Origin: Massilia sp. Root335
Lineage (GTDB): Bacteria > Pseudomonadota > Gammaproteobacteria > Burkholderiales > Burkholderiaceae_D
Direction: 5' to 3'
DNA: 64,000 bases
Assembly (NCBI RefSeq): GCF_001425685.1
Contig: NZ_LMCY01000026.1
Coordinates: 277,590 to 341,589, forward strand
The notes under the pieces are model-generated. The model was not told the origin of the DNA. It saw nothing but the letters and a program-made list of their open reading frames with translations, and searched no databases. The first letter of the stretch is position 1, and every line of letters begins with the position of its first letter. The position numbers were made by a program, and so were the translations under genes. Positions 37,955 to 47,954 of this stretch are shown here, piece after piece.

Positions 37955-39187
37955 ATGTCCAAATTCCGCCTCGCACACCTCGGCCTCGTTCTGGCCGCAC
38001 TCGGATTCACCGCCGCAGCTCCGGTCGTTGGCCTGGCTCCCGCCTACGCGGCCGAAGTCCTTCGTCCAGAAATCGGCAAGCCCCTGCAGGAAGCCCAGCA
38101 GATGATGAAGTCGGGCAGAAACAAGGAAGCCCTGGCCAAGCTGCGCGAGCTCGACAAGGTCGGCGGCAAGTCGGCAAACGAAACGTACCTGATCGAACGC
38201 ACCCGTGCCGGTGCCGCGTCGGCTGCCGGCGATTACGACACCGCCGCCAAGGCCTTCGAATACCTGATCGGTTCGGGCAAGCTGTCGGCCACTGAAAAAG
38301 CCCAGTTCTCGGAAGGCCTGATCGGCATCTACATGCGTGCCGGCGACCTGGGCAAGGCAAACGCCGCCATCGAACGCCAGCTGAAGGAGCACGACGATCC
38401 CAAGCTGCGCGCCTACCTGATGCAGAACTATTACAAGCAGGGCAATATCCAGGCACTGGAAAACGAACTGCGCACGGCCGAGAAAAGCGGCCGCCTGAGC
38501 GAAGACCAGTTGGGCATGCTGGCCAACATCCAGCTCAAGAAGAACGACAAGGCCGGCTACGTCAACACCATCGAGAAGCTGGCGGCCAACTATCCGAATG
38601 CCCGGTACTGGACCGACCTGCTGAACCGCGTGCAGGGCAAGCCGGGCTTCTCGGGCCGCCTGGCCGTGGACGTCTACCGTCTGAAGCTGGCCAACAACCT
38701 GATGAAGAAGCCGAGCGAGTTCATGGAAATGGCCCAGCTCGTGCTGCAGGCCGGCGCGCCGGCCGAAGCGCTCAAGGTCATCGACAAAGGCTACAAGGCA
38801 GGCGCACTGGGCACCGGTCCGGACGCCGCCCGTCACCAGCGCCTGAAGGACCTGGCCGAGAAGACCCTGGCCGACCAGAACAAGACCCTGGCCGCCACCG
38901 AAGCGCAGCTGATCAAGGACGGCGACAACGACGGCCTGGCCGCGCTCGGTTACGCACTGGTCCAGTCGGGCCAGGCCGACAAGGGCCTGAAGATGCTGAT
39001 CGAGGCTTCCAAGGCCAAGGACCTGAAGCATCCGGAAGACGTCAAGCTGCACCTGGGCGAAGCGTATGCCGTCGCCGGCAAGAAGCAGCAGGCCATCAAC
39101 ACGTTCAAGGCCGTCGGCGGTACCGATGGCGCCGCGGACCTGGCCCGTTACTTCATCATGGCGATCAACAAGCCGATCTCCGGCTGA
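37955..39187 (+). CDS. Tetratricopeptide-repeat protein with signal peptide, associated with the TonB system
   Basis: 410 residues from the ATG at 37955; an upstream GTG at 37925 lies inside the terminator hairpin and is rejected. Signal peptide 1-32 ends in LAPAYA. The rest is alpha-helical with TPR-like units: KPLQEAQQMMKSGRNKEALA, YDTAAKAFEYLIGSGKLS, and LKMLIEASKAKDLKHPEDVK near the C terminus. It is probably periplasmic. Similar proteins follow exbD genes in related bacteria, suggesting a structural or assembly role for TonB-dependent transport, but that is inference from position. A strong terminator follows 44 bases after its stop. Confidence 0.8.
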   Translation: MSKFRLAHLGLVLAALGFTAAAPVVGLAPAYAAEVLRPEIGKPLQEAQQMMKSGRNKEALAKLRELDKVGGKSANETYLIERTRAGAASAAGDYDTAAKAFEYLIGSGKLSATEKAQFSEGLIGIYMRAGDLGKANAAIERQLKEHDDPKLRAYLMQNYYKQGNIQALENELRTAEKSGRLSEDQLGMLANIQLKKNDKAGYVNTIEKLAANYPNARYWTDLLNRVQGKPGFSGRLAVDVYRLKLANNLMKKPSEFMEMAQLVLQAGAPAEALKVIDKGYKAGALGTGPDAARHQRLKDLAEKTLADQNKTLAATEAQLIKDGDNDGLAALGYALVQSGQADKGLKMLIEASKAKDLKHPEDVKLHLGEAYAVAGKKQQAINTFKAVGGTDGAADLARYFIMAINKPISG

Positions 39188-39231
39188 GCCACCGTGCTCC
39201 CTGCATGACGACCGCCTGCGGGCGGTCCGAC

Positions 39232-39270
39232 AAAGCGCAGCCCGCTCCATGCCGGCTGCGCTTTTTTCTT
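39232..39270 (+). terminator. Rho-independent terminator after the TPR gene
   Basis: AAAGCGCAGCC (39232-39242) pairs with GGCTGCGCTTT (39254-39264), followed by TTTCTT. Confidence 0.93.
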
Positions 39271-39329
39271 GTGGTCTCCAGGGCGGACACCACTCTGCCC
39301 GCGAGAACGCCAGCGTGATGCAAACGTTA

Positions 39330-39355
39330 CGCGTGGGCACCGGTGCCCACCCTAC
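39330..39355. repeat. Solitary REP hairpin upstream of ribF
   Basis: CGCGTGGGCACCGGTGCCCA followed by CCCTAC. The stem core is GGGCACC-GGTGCCC, fully paired without the CCCC loop of other copies. Confidence 0.75.
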
Positions 39356-39393
39356 CAACCAAGGCATTGCGCTGTGCAACATGACCTTTGCCG

Positions 39394-39399
39394 TATAAT
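39394..39399 (+). promoter_or_regulatory. Candidate -10 element for the ribF-ileS-lspA operon
   Basis: Perfect TATAAT 33 bases before the ribF ATG. No good -35 at 16-18 bases; TTGCGC lies too far upstream (21-base spacer). Confidence 0.45.
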
Positions 39400-39431
39400 C
39401 TGGTATTTCGCCTAGAAGCACGAACCATCCA

Positions 39432-40403
39432 ATGAAGGTATTTCGCGGACTTCCCAACGACAGGGCACGCGCGCCTTGCGCACTCACGATCGGCAACTTC
39501 GACGGTGTCCACCGCGGCCATCAAGCGCTGTTGTCCCACGTGACCGCGAGCGCCCGCAAGCTCGGACTGGAAGCCGCCGTGATGACGTTCGAGCCCCATC
39601 CGCGCGAATATTTCGCCGGCCGCAGCGGCGATATGTCCAAGGCCCCGGCGCGCATCGCCAACCTGCGCGACAAGCTCGAATCGCTGGAAAATGCCGGTGT
39701 CGACCGCGTCATCGTCGAACACTTCAACGAGCATTTCGCGTCGATGTCGCCGGATGAATTCACGCAACGCGTGCTCGTCGACGGCCTGCACGTGAAATGG
39801 CTGATGGTCGGCGACGACTTCTGCTATGGCGCCCGCCGCGCCGGCAACGTCGCCCTGCTGGCCGAGGCCGGCAAGCATTATGGCTTCGAAGTGCACAGCC
39901 TGCCGGCCGTGCTGCACGACTCCACCCGCATCTCGTCCTCGGCCGTGCGCGCGGCGCTCGCGGCCGGCGATTTCGACGCCACCCGCGCCCTGCTCGGCCA
40001 CCCGTATTCGATGTCCGGCCACGTGATCCATGGCCAGAAACTGGGCCGCACGCTGGGCTTTCCCACCTTGAACCTGCGCGTCGCCCACCGTCCCGCGCTG
40101 GCCGGCATCTTCGTCGTGCAGGTGCATGGCCTGGCCGATCGGCCGCTGCCGGCCGTCGCCAGCCTGGGCGTCCGTCCGACCGTCGAGGACGCGGGCCGCA
40201 TGCTGCTGGAAGTCCACGTGTTCGACTGGAACACGCCGTGCTACGGCAAGCTCGTGCGCGTGGAATTCCTCACCAAGCTGCGCGACGAGGAAAAATACAT
40301 CGACCTGCCGACGCTCACGGCCGCCATCGAGCGCGACGCCGAGCAGGCGCGCGCCTGGTTCGCCCGACGCGCCGGCGCCCTCACGGCCACCGACCGAATT
40401 TGA
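39432..40403 (+). CDS. ribF: Bifunctional riboflavin kinase / FAD synthetase
   Basis: 323 residues. The N-terminal FAD-synthetase (nucleotidyltransferase) domain has [14 protein letters not shown] (21-34), the class signature, plus [14 protein letters not shown] and SSSAVRAAL. The C-terminal riboflavin-kinase domain contains [20 protein letters not shown] and [20 protein letters not shown] (about 195-265). It makes FMN and FAD from riboflavin. It heads the conserved cluster ribF-ileS-lspA-coaBC-dut. Confidence 0.96.
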   Translation: MKVFRGLPNDRARAPCALTIGNFDGVHRGHQALLSHVTASARKLGLEAAVMTFEPHPREYFAGRSGDMSKAPARIANLRDKLESLENAGVDRVIVEHFNEHFASMSPDEFTQRVLVDGLHVKWLMVGDDFCYGARRAGNVALLAEAGKHYGFEVHSLPAVLHDSTRISSSAVRAALAAGDFDATRALLGHPYSMSGHVIHGQKLGRTLGFPTLNLRVAHRPALAGIFVVQVHGLADRPLPAVASLGVRPTVEDAGRMLLEVHVFDWNTPCYGKLVRVEFLTKLRDEEKYIDLPTLTAAIERDAEQARAWFARRAGALTATDRI

Positions 40404-40495
40404 CCGGGACGTCGGCGGTCTTACCGCCCGCCTGTCCCGACGGCCGCGCGCCGTCCCGTCATCACGAACAACAGCAGTCCACTTTAGAAACCACC

Positions 40496-43387
40496 ATGTC
40501 CGATACCAAGCAGGGCCAAAAAGCAGGCCAACAAGGCAATAAGAAGCCGGAGAGCAAATACCCGGTCAACATGACCGACACCCCCTTCCCGATGCGCGGC
40601 GACCTCGCCAAGCGCGAACCGGGCTGGGTCAAGCAGTGGCAGGACAAGAAGCTCTACCAGCGCATCCGCAAGGCGGCCGCCGGCCGGCCGAAATTCATCC
40701 TGCACGACGGTCCGCCGTACGCGAACGGCGACATCCACCTGGGCCACTCCGTCAATAAGATCCTCAAGGACATGGTCGTGAAATCGCGCACCATGGCCGG
40801 CTACGACGCGCCCTATGTGCCGGGCTGGGACTGCCACGGCATGCCGATCGAGATCCAGATCGAAAAACTGTACGGCAAGAACCTACCGACGGCCGAGGTG
40901 TTGCAAAAGGCGCGCGCCTATGCGCTCGAACAGGTCGACCGCCAGCGCACCGGCTTCATCCGCCTGGGTGTGCTGGGCGAGTGGGATAATCCGTACCTGA
41001 CCATGAACTTCAGTAACGAGGCCGACGAACTGCGCGCCCTCGGCACGATGCTCGACAAGGGTTATGTCTACCGCGGCCTGAAGCCCGTGAACTGGTGCTT
41101 CGACTGCGGCTCGGCGCTGGCCGAAGCGGAAGTCGAATACCAGGACAAGCGCGACCCGGCGATCGACGTCGGCTTCCCGTTCGCGGAACCGGAGAAGCTG
41201 GCGCAGGCGTTCGGCCTCGACAAGCTGCCCGCCGGCGACGGCTTCATCGTGATCTGGACGACGACGCCGTGGACCATCCCGTCGAACCAGGCGTTGAACG
41301 TGCATCCGGAAGTGACGTACGCATTGGTCAGGGCCGAGCGCAACGGCAAGCCGGTGCTGCTGATCGTCGCGCAGGACCTGGCCGAAGCCGTCCTGCAGCG
41401 CTACAAGCTCGAAGGCGACATCGTCGCGACGGCGACCGGCGAGCAGCTCGCCGGCATCCGCTTCAAGCACCCGCTGCACGCGGCCGATCCGTTCTACGAC
41501 CGCACGTCGCCCGTCTACCTGGCCGACTACGTGACCACCGACAGCGGCACCGGCGTCGTCCACTCGGCACCGGCCTACGGCCTGGAAGACTTCCAGTCGT
41601 GCAAGGCGCACGGCATGAAGGACGACGAGATCCTGAAACCCGTGATGGGCGACGGCCGCTTTGCGAGCACGCTGCCGCTGTTCGGCGGCATGACGATCTG
41701 GGAAGCGTCCAAGCCGATCTGCAACGCGCTCACCGAAGCGGGCGCGCTGTTCGAACTCAAGATGTTCGACCACAGCTACATGCACTGCTGGCGCCACAAG
41801 ACGCCGATCGTCTACCGCGCAACGTCGCAGTGGTTCGCCGGCATGGACGTCACGCCGAAGGACGGCGGCCCGACCCTGCGCGAATCCGCGCTGGCCGGCA
41901 TCGCCGACACGCAGTTCTTCCCCGACTGGGGCCAGGCGCGCCTGCAGGGCATGATCGCCAACCGTCCGGACTGGACCCTGTCGCGCCAGCGCCAGTGGGG
42001 CGTCCCGATGGCCTTCTTCCTGCACAAGGAAACGGGCGACCTGCACCCGCGCACGCCGGAACTGCTGGAACAGGTGGCCAAACTGATCGAACAGGGCGGC
42101 ATCGACGCCTGGCACAAGCTCGACCCGCGCGACCTGCTGGGCGATGACGCGTCGCTGTACGAAAAGAACCGCGACACGCTGGACGTGTGGTTCGACTCCG
42201 GCACGACGCACCAGACCGTGCTGCGCGGCTCGCACGCGCAGCAGTCGCACTTCCCGGCCGACCTGTACCTGGAAGGTTCGGACCAGCACCGCGGCTGGTT
42301 CCACTCGTCGCTGCTGACGTCGTCGATGCTGAACGGCCGCCCGCCGTACAAGGCGCTGCTGACGCACGGCTTCACGGTCGACGAGCATGGCAAGAAGATG
42401 TCGAAGTCGCTGGGCAACACGCTGGCGCCGCAAAAAATCTCCGACACGCTGGGCGCCGACATCCTGCGCCTGTGGGTCGCGTCGACCGATTACACGGGCG
42501 AGCTGGCGATCAGCGAAGAAATCCTGAAGCGCGTGACGGAGGCATATCGCCGCATCCGCAACACGCTGCGCTTCCTGCTCGCGAACACGTCGGACTTCGA
42601 CCCGGCCACGAACGCCGTGCCGGTGGCCGAGCTGCTCGAGATCGACCGCTACGCGCTGGCCGAGACGGCGCGCCTGCAGGACGACGTGGCCAGGCATTTC
42701 GAGCGCTACGAATTCCACCCGGTCGTCTCCCGCCTGCAGAACTTCTGCTCGGAAGACCTGGGCGGCTTCTACCTCGACATCCTCAAGGACCGCCTGTACA
42801 CGACCGGCGTGAACTCGCACGCGCGCCGCTCCGCGCAGACCGCGCTGTGGCACGTCGCGCACGCGCTGCTGCGCATCATGGCGCCGATCCTGTCGTTCAC
42901 CGCCGAGGAAGCCTGGGCCGTGTTCGCGGGCGAGCAGGCCTACAAGGACAGCGACGAAACGATCTTCACGCAGACGCTGTGGCAATTCCCGGCGATCCCG
43001 GACGCCGCCGCCCTGCTGGACAAGTACGCGCTGCTGCGCGCCGTCCGCGCCGACGTCACCAAGCAGCTGGAAGAAGTGCGCGCGTCCGGCGCGATCGGCT
43101 CGTCGCTGCAGGCGGAACTGGCCATCAAGGCCGCCGGCGACAAGTACGCCGCGCTGGCAAGCCTGGACGACGACCTGAAGTTCGTGTTCATCACGTCGCA
43201 GGCCGCCGTCGAACAGGTGCGTGACGCGGACGCGGAAGCCGTCGCCGTGACGCCGTCCGACGCCGCCAAGTGCGAGCGCTGCTGGCACTACCGCCGCGAC
43301 GTGGGCCACGACCATGCCCATCCGGGCCTGTGCGGCCGCTGCACGAGCAATCTGTTCGGCAGCGGCGAAAGCCGCCGCTTCGCCTGA
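40496..43387 (+). CDS. ileS: Isoleucyl-tRNA synthetase
   Basis: 963 residues from [20 protein letters not shown]; the long frame upstream overlaps ribF and is discarded. The N-terminal 22 residues are a Lys/Gln/Gly-rich extension before the conserved [14 protein letters not shown]. Class I signatures are HLGH at 81-84 and KMSKS at 634-638. The CP1 editing domain has the [16 protein letters not shown] block. The C-terminal zinc finger is CERCWHYR...[10 protein letters not shown]. It charges tRNA-Ile. The 92-base gap after ribF holds no separate signal I can recognise. Confidence 0.97.
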   Translation: MSDTKQGQKAGQQGNKKPESKYPVNMTDTPFPMRGDLAKREPGWVKQWQDKKLYQRIRKAAAGRPKFILHDGPPYANGDIHLGHSVNKILKDMVVKSRTMAGYDAPYVPGWDCHGMPIEIQIEKLYGKNLPTAEVLQKARAYALEQVDRQRTGFIRLGVLGEWDNPYLTMNFSNEADELRALGTMLDKGYVYRGLKPVNWCFDCGSALAEAEVEYQDKRDPAIDVGFPFAEPEKLAQAFGLDKLPAGDGFIVIWTTTPWTIPSNQALNVHPEVTYALVRAERNGKPVLLIVAQDLAEAVLQRYKLEGDIVATATGEQLAGIRFKHPLHAADPFYDRTSPVYLADYVTTDSGTGVVHSAPAYGLEDFQSCKAHGMKDDEILKPVMGDGRFASTLPLFGGMTIWEASKPICNALTEAGALFELKMFDHSYMHCWRHKTPIVYRATSQWFAGMDVTPKDGGPTLRESALAGIADTQFFPDWGQARLQGMIANRPDWTLSRQRQWGVPMAFFLHKETGDLHPRTPELLEQVAKLIEQGGIDAWHKLDPRDLLGDDASLYEKNRDTLDVWFDSGTTHQTVLRGSHAQQSHFPADLYLEGSDQHRGWFHSSLLTSSMLNGRPPYKALLTHGFTVDEHGKKMSKSLGNTLAPQKISDTLGADILRLWVASTDYTGELAISEEILKRVTEAYRRIRNTLRFLLANTSDFDPATNAVPVAELLEIDRYALAETARLQDDVARHFERYEFHPVVSRLQNFCSEDLGGFYLDILKDRLYTTGVNSHARRSAQTALWHVAHALLRIMAPILSFTAEEAWAVFAGEQAYKDSDETIFTQTLWQFPAIPDAAALLDKYALLRAVRADVTKQLEEVRASGAIGSSLQAELAIKAAGDKYAALASLDDDLKFVFITSQAAVEQVRDADAEAVAVTPSDAAKCERCWHYRRDVGHDHAHPGLCGRCTSNLFGSGESRRFA

Positions 43388-43398
43388 CGCACGGACGT

Positions 43399-43422
43399 CC
43401 CGGGCCGCGCGGCCCGGGTTTT
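43399..43422 (+). terminator. GC-rich hairpin between ileS and lspA
   Basis: CCCGGGCC-GCGC-GGCCCGGG followed by TTTT, 11 bases after the ileS stop. It may attenuate expression of lspA; the T-run is short. Confidence 0.65.
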
Positions 43423-43440
43423 CACTTCACCACCATCGAC

Positions 43441-43962
43441 ATGGCCAGCAAAAAAAAACCAACATTCTCCGCCGTCCCGTCGCGTTCCGGCGGGAGTCTC
43501 ATCCCGTGGCTCGGCATCGCCTTCATCGTCATCCTGCTCGACCAGATCAGCAAGATCACCATCACGCGCACCTTCATGCATGGCGAAGAGAAGCCGGTCA
43601 CGGGCTTCTTCAACCTGGTGCTCGCGTATAACCCGGGCGCGGCGTTCAGCTTCCTGTCGACCCAGGGCGGCTGGCAGCGCTACCTGTTCGCGGGCATCGC
43701 CATCGCCGCCGTCTGCTTCATCATCTACCTGCTGCGCAAGCACGCGGGCCAGCGCCTGTTCTGCTGGGCCCTCGCGCTGATCATGGGCGGCGCGCTGGGC
43801 AACCTGATCGACCGCATCGCGTACGGCCACGTGATCGACTTCCTCGATTTCTACTGGCGCGGCCTCGGCCACTTCCCGGCCTTCAATATCGCCGATACGG
43901 GCATCACGATCGGCGCGTTTTTATTCATCGTGGACGAACTGCGCCGCGTGAACAAGCACTGA
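43441..43962 (+). CDS. lspA: Lipoprotein signal peptidase (signal peptidase II)
   Basis: 173 residues from [20 protein letters not shown]. Four transmembrane helices: [19 protein letters not shown] (about 20-38), [38 protein letters not shown], and [16 protein letters not shown] at the end. The catalytic aspartates are in [18 protein letters not shown] and [10 protein letters not shown]. It cleaves prolipoprotein signal peptides after diacylglyceryl transfer. The last codons and the stop are directly repeated (43950-43971). Confidence 0.95.
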   Translation: MASKKKPTFSAVPSRSGGSLIPWLGIAFIVILLDQISKITITRTFMHGEEKPVTGFFNLVLAYNPGAAFSFLSTQGGWQRYLFAGIAIAAVCFIIYLLRKHAGQRLFCWALALIMGGALGNLIDRIAYGHVIDFLDFYWRGLGHFPAFNIADTGITIGAFLFIVDELRRVNKH

Positions 43963-43982
43963 ACAAGCACTGAGCAAGAACG
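43950..43982 (+). repeat. 11-base tandem duplication across the lspA stop codon
   Basis: GAACAAGCACT occurs twice back to back (43950-43960 and 43961-43971), then a decayed third unit GAGCAAGAACG. The first unit codes the end of LspA (NK-H) and runs into its TGA. Confidence 0.85.
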
Positions 43983-43990
43983 GAGGATTC

Positions 43991-45217
43991 ATGAGCATGG
44001 ACCTGAAGGGCAAGAAGATCGTCCTCGGCCTGTCCGGCGGCGTGGCCTGCTACAAGGCCGCGGAACTGTGCCGCGCCCTCGCCAAGGAAGGCGCGCACGT
44101 GCAGGTCGTGATGACCGAAGCGGCCACCCACTTCATCGGCACCGTGACGATGCAGGCCCTGTCCGGCCGGCCCGTCTTCACGGACCAGTGGGACGGCCGC
44201 GTCCACAACAACATGGCGCACATCGACCTCACGCGCGATGCCGACGCCATCCTCGTCGCGCCCTGCTCGGCCGACTTCCTGTTCAAGCTTGCGCACGGCG
44301 CCACCGACGACCTGCTGTCGACCTTGTGCCTCGCGCGTCCGCACCGGGTGCCGCTGCTGGTGGCGCCCGCGATGAACGTCGAGATGTGGGAAAAGGCGCC
44401 CACGCAGCGCAACGTCGCGCAGCTGCGCGAGGACGGCCTGTGCATCCTCGGTCCGGCCGCCGGCTCGCAGGCCTGCGGCGAGACGGGCATGGGCCGCATG
44501 CTGGAACCGGACGAGCTGCTGGCCGAACTGGTCGCCTCGTTCCAGCCCAAGCTCCTCGCCGGCAAACGCGTGCTGATCACGGCCGGCCCGACCTATGAAG
44601 CGATCGACCCCGTGCGCGGCATCACCAATCTCTCGTCGGGCAAGATGGGCTATGCGATCGCGCGCGCCGCGCGCGAGGCCGGCGCCGACGTCACGCTCGT
44701 CTCCGGCCCGACCGCGCTGCCGACGCCGCACGGCGTGCGCCGCATCGACGTGCAGAGCGCACGCCAGATGCTGGACGCCGTCGTGGGGGCCGTCGCCGGC
44801 CAGCACGTGTTCGTGGGCGTGGCTGCCGTCGCCGACTGGCGCGTCGACAATGCCAGCGATCGCAAGATCAAGAAGGACGGCAGCGGCGACGCCCCGCACC
44901 TGCAGTTCGCGGAAAACCCGGACATCCTCGCGACCGTCGCCTCGACCACGTCGCTGAACGGCTGGCCGTACTGCGTCGGCTTCGCGGCCGAATCCGAGAA
45001 CCTGATCGAATACGGCGCCGTCAAGCGCGAGAAAAAAGGCATTCCTCTGCTCGTGGGCAATATCGGCCCGCAGACGTTCGGGCAGGATGAGAATGCGATC
45101 GTGCTGTTCGACGAAAGCGGCCACACGGTGCTCCCGCGCGCGACCAAGCTGGAACTGGCGCGCCAGCTCATCTCCGAGATCGCCAAGCGCCTGGAACGGC
45201 GTTCGCTGCTGGCCTGA
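43991..45217 (+). CDS. coaBC: Bifunctional CoaBC: phosphopantothenoylcysteine decarboxylase / phosphopantothenate-cysteine ligase
   Basis: 408 residues with GGAGGA before the ATG. The N-terminal flavoprotein (CoaC) has [17 protein letters not shown] and the active-site histidine in [13 protein letters not shown], with the substrate-clamp cysteine in [14 protein letters not shown]. The C-terminal ligase (CoaB) has [20 protein letters not shown] and [11 protein letters not shown]. It makes 4'-phosphopantetheine, two steps of coenzyme A synthesis. The gene follows lspA by 28 bases, and dut follows after 43. Confidence 0.95.
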   Translation: MSMDLKGKKIVLGLSGGVACYKAAELCRALAKEGAHVQVVMTEAATHFIGTVTMQALSGRPVFTDQWDGRVHNNMAHIDLTRDADAILVAPCSADFLFKLAHGATDDLLSTLCLARPHRVPLLVAPAMNVEMWEKAPTQRNVAQLREDGLCILGPAAGSQACGETGMGRMLEPDELLAELVASFQPKLLAGKRVLITAGPTYEAIDPVRGITNLSSGKMGYAIARAAREAGADVTLVSGPTALPTPHGVRRIDVQSARQMLDAVVGAVAGQHVFVGVAAVADWRVDNASDRKIKKDGSGDAPHLQFAENPDILATVASTTSLNGWPYCVGFAAESENLIEYGAVKREKKGIPLLVGNIGPQTFGQDENAIVLFDESGHTVLPRATKLELARQLISEIAKRLERRSLLA

Positions 45218-45260
45218 ATCATCCCGCACCATCCAAAGCATCCGACACACTGAAGCATCC

Positions 45261-45710
45261 ATGAAGAACATCGACCTGAAAATCCTCGACCCGCGCATGA
45301 AGGACTTCCTGCCGGCCTACGCCACCGCCGGCAGCGCGGGCCTCGACCTGCGCGCATGCATCGAGGCGCCCATGACCATCGAGCCCGGCCAGACCGTGCT
45401 CGTGCCGACCGGCCTCGCCATCCACATCGGCGATCCGGGCTATGCGGCGATGATCCTGCCGCGTAGCGGACTCGGCCATAAGAACGGCATCGTTCTGGGT
45501 AATCTGGTAGGCTTGATCGACTCCGATTACCAGGGCCCGTTGATGGTCTCGACCTGGAATCGCGGCCAGACCGCGTTCAACCTGCAACCGATGGACCGCC
45601 TGGCGCAGCTGATCGTGGTGCCTGTCATGCAGGTGGGCTTCAACGTCGTGGAGGATTTCGCAACGAGCGACCGGGGCGCTGGAGGATTCGGCTCCACCGG
45701 CAAACATTAA
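45261..45710 (+). CDS. dut: dUTP diphosphatase
   Basis: 149 residues. The five trimeric dUTPase motifs are present: [43 protein letters not shown], and [10 protein letters not shown] at the C terminus. It cleaves dUTP to dUMP, preventing uracil in DNA and feeding dTMP synthesis. The dfp/coaBC-dut pair is a widely conserved arrangement. Confidence 0.96.
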   Translation: MKNIDLKILDPRMKDFLPAYATAGSAGLDLRACIEAPMTIEPGQTVLVPTGLAIHIGDPGYAAMILPRSGLGHKNGIVLGNLVGLIDSDYQGPLMVSTWNRGQTAFNLQPMDRLAQLIVVPVMQVGFNVVEDFATSDRGAGGFGSTGKH

Positions 45711-45722
45711 AATGAGGAGCAC

Positions 45723-46820
45723 ATGACCGGCATTCATCGTCAGCGCCCCGCGGGCATCAGGACTGCCGCGCTGGGCATCACCGCAGCCTTGCTGCTGTCG
45801 GCCTGCGCCACGCAGGCACCGCGTCAACCGTCGGGCACACCGCGCATCGTCGAACGTCCCGTGGAGGCCCCGGGCCTGACGCCGCAAATGGCCGCCGCGG
45901 CCGACACGCTGACGAAGATGGCGGACCTGCAGCACCGCCTGTACAAGGTCGCCGCGCCGCTGCTGATCCAGAATGCCGAGTTGTGCAAGGGCCAGGCCCG
46001 CAACCTGCTGGGCTTCACGGCGAAGAACCGCTGGTCCTACCCGGGCGACTACAACGAAGCCGCCCACGTCGCCTTCGGCATGGACGAACGCCTCCAGGTG
46101 ACGGGCGTGCTCGCCGGCAGCGGCGCCGCGCGCGCGGGCCTGCAGACGGGCGACGTCCTGCTCGCCGCCGGCGGCAAACCGCTGCCGGCCGGCGAACACG
46201 CGCTGTCCCAGGCCGGCGCCATCTTCGGCAAGATCATCGCGTCGCAGGCGAGCCTGCCGATGACGGTCGAGCGGCGCCGGAGCGAGCGCCAGCTGACGAT
46301 CCCCGTCACGCGCGCGTGCGCCTTCGCGATCGAACTGGGCAACGCGGACAACGTCAACGCCTACGGCGACGGTTCGCGCGTGCTCGTCACGCGCGGCATG
46401 ATCAACTTCACGCACGACGACGATGAACTGGCCTTCGTGCTGGCCAAGACGATGGCCCACAACATGCTGGGCCACCCGGCCATGCAGCGCAACAGCGCGA
46501 CGATCGGCAGCATCATCGACAACCTCAAGAGCATCGTGCCCGATACGTCGATGCTGATCGGCAGCGGCGGCATCAAGGCCATGCCGGCCGACGCCGACGC
46601 CGCCGCGGATCGCCTCGGCATCTACCTGGCCGCACGGGCCGGCTACGACATCGAGGAAGCGCCCGCGTTCTGGAAGCGTCTGGCCGAAGCGTATCCGCCG
46701 ACCGTGTTGAACGGCTACAGCGCCAATCATCCGGCGTTGCCGCAGCGGCTGGCGGCGGTGGAAAAAGCGACCGCCGAAATCAAGAGCAAGCGGTCGGGCA
46801 AGCGGCCGTTGCTGCCTTGA
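45723..46820 (+). CDS. M48 peptidase-like lipoprotein with PDZ-like domain and lost zinc motif
   Basis: 365 residues. The signal peptide ends in a lipobox LLSACA (Cys about 27). After a linker comes a PDZ-like region (about 128-185, GVLAGSGAARAGLQTGDVLL). The peptidase-like core follows. In active M48 relatives the zinc motif is HExxH (HEMAHN); here the aligned segment is KTMAHN (Lys242 to Asn247), so the first His and the catalytic Glu are replaced. The third-ligand segment, normally E-x-x-AD, reads DADAAADRLG. It is therefore probably not a zinc protease. It sits 12 bases after dut and may act as a chaperone or scaffold in the envelope. Confidence 0.8.
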   Translation: MTGIHRQRPAGIRTAALGITAALLLSACATQAPRQPSGTPRIVERPVEAPGLTPQMAAAADTLTKMADLQHRLYKVAAPLLIQNAELCKGQARNLLGFTAKNRWSYPGDYNEAAHVAFGMDERLQVTGVLAGSGAARAGLQTGDVLLAAGGKPLPAGEHALSQAGAIFGKIIASQASLPMTVERRRSERQLTIPVTRACAFAIELGNADNVNAYGDGSRVLVTRGMINFTHDDDELAFVLAKTMAHNMLGHPAMQRNSATIGSIIDNLKSIVPDTSMLIGSGGIKAMPADADAAADRLGIYLAARAGYDIEEAPAFWKRLAEAYPPTVLNGYSANHPALPQRLAAVEKATAEIKSKRSGKRPLLP

Positions 46821-47057
46821 GCGGCAGCGGATTGGCGTGATCGACGGGGCCGCGTTCGCGGCCCTGTTCATTTGCGTTGCACCGGATGGCGCGACATATC
46901 ATCCGCCTGCCGGCCGCCAGCAGCACTCGCGCGCTTTTTGTATCATGACCGATTCCCCGCCTCCGCCGCCCGATTCGGGCGCAAGAAACAGGAAGGCGGG
47001 GCAAGCGGCGCGCCCTATCATCCGGCGCCGGCCCGACCTGATACCGACCCAGGAACC

Positions 47058-47954
47058 ATGAACACTGCCAACCTTCTTCGCCTCATCCTGCTTGCCGCCA
47101 TCTGGGGCGGCTCCTTCCTGTTCATGCGCATCAGCGCACCGACACTGGGGCCCGCCGTGCTGATCGAATTCCGCGTGCTGTTCGCGGCCCTGTTCCTCGC
47201 CGCCGTCGGCGTCGTCCTCAAAAAACGCCTCGACCTGCGCGCCCACTGGAAGCACTACTTCATCCTCGGTTTCTTCAACTCGGCCTTCCCGTTCCTGCTG
47301 TTCGCGTTCGCGGCGCGCACGCTGCCAGCGTCCGTGCTGGCCGTCCTGAACGCCACCGCGCCGATGTGGGGCGCGCTGCTCGGCGCCGTGTGGGGCCGCC
47401 AGCCGATCCGCTCGCGCACGGCGCTCGGGCTCGTGCTGGGGACCGCCGGCGTCGCGCTGCTGGTCGGCTTCGACCACGCGGCCAGCCGCCCCGGCGCCGG
47501 CATCGCCGTCGCGGCCGCGCTGCTGGCCTCGTTCAGCTACAGCGTCGCGAGCCTGTACGCGCGCACCGCGAAAAGCGTCGAGCCGTTCGCCAACGCGCAC
47601 GGCACCATGTGGACGTCCGCGCTGATGGTGCTGCCCGCCCTGACCCTGTTCCCGCCCGCCGGCGCGCCGACCGCCGGCATCGTCGGCGCCGTGATCGCAC
47701 TGGGCGTGCTGTGCAGCGGCATCGCCTACATCCTGTACTTCCGCCTGATCGAACAGGTCGGCACCACGTCCGCCCTCACCGTCACGTTCCTGAGCCCCGT
47801 ATTCGGCATCCTGTGGGGCGCGCTGTTCCTGGGCGAGGCGATCGGCTGGTACACGATCGTAGGCTCCGGCATCGTGCTGGTCGGCACCGCGTTCGTCACC
47901 GGCGTCAACCTGCGCGTCGGCCGCGCGGCGCCGCAGCCGGCAGCGCACAAATGA
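47058..47954 (+). CDS. EamA/DMT-family permease
   Basis: 298 residues from MNTANLLRLILLAAIWGGSF. Ten transmembrane helices arranged as two EamA repeats (about 1-138 and 150-285), with IWGGSFLFMRI in the first and LSPVFGILWGALFLGEAI in the second. It probably exports a metabolite or amino acid, but the substrate cannot be told from sequence. Its TGA overlaps the next ATG as ATGA, so alkA is translationally coupled. A short GC-rich hairpin at 46847-46864 lies upstream. Confidence 0.85.
   Translation: MNTANLLRLILLAAIWGGSFLFMRISAPTLGPAVLIEFRVLFAALFLAAVGVVLKKRLDLRAHWKHYFILGFFNSAFPFLLFAFAARTLPASVLAVLNATAPMWGALLGAVWGRQPIRSRTALGLVLGTAGVALLVGFDHAASRPGAGIAVAAALLASFSYSVASLYARTAKSVEPFANAHGTMWTSALMVLPALTLFPPAGAPTAGIVGAVIALGVLCSGIAYILYFRLIEQVGTTSALTVTFLSPVFGILWGALFLGEAIGWYTIVGSGIVLVGTAFVTGVNLRVGRAAPQPAAHK

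Noticed and set aside
39797-40495. Extended IleS frame beginning inside ribF
   Set aside because: The upstream part is out of frame with ribF and Arg/Pro-rich; the conserved IleS N terminus begins at 40496.
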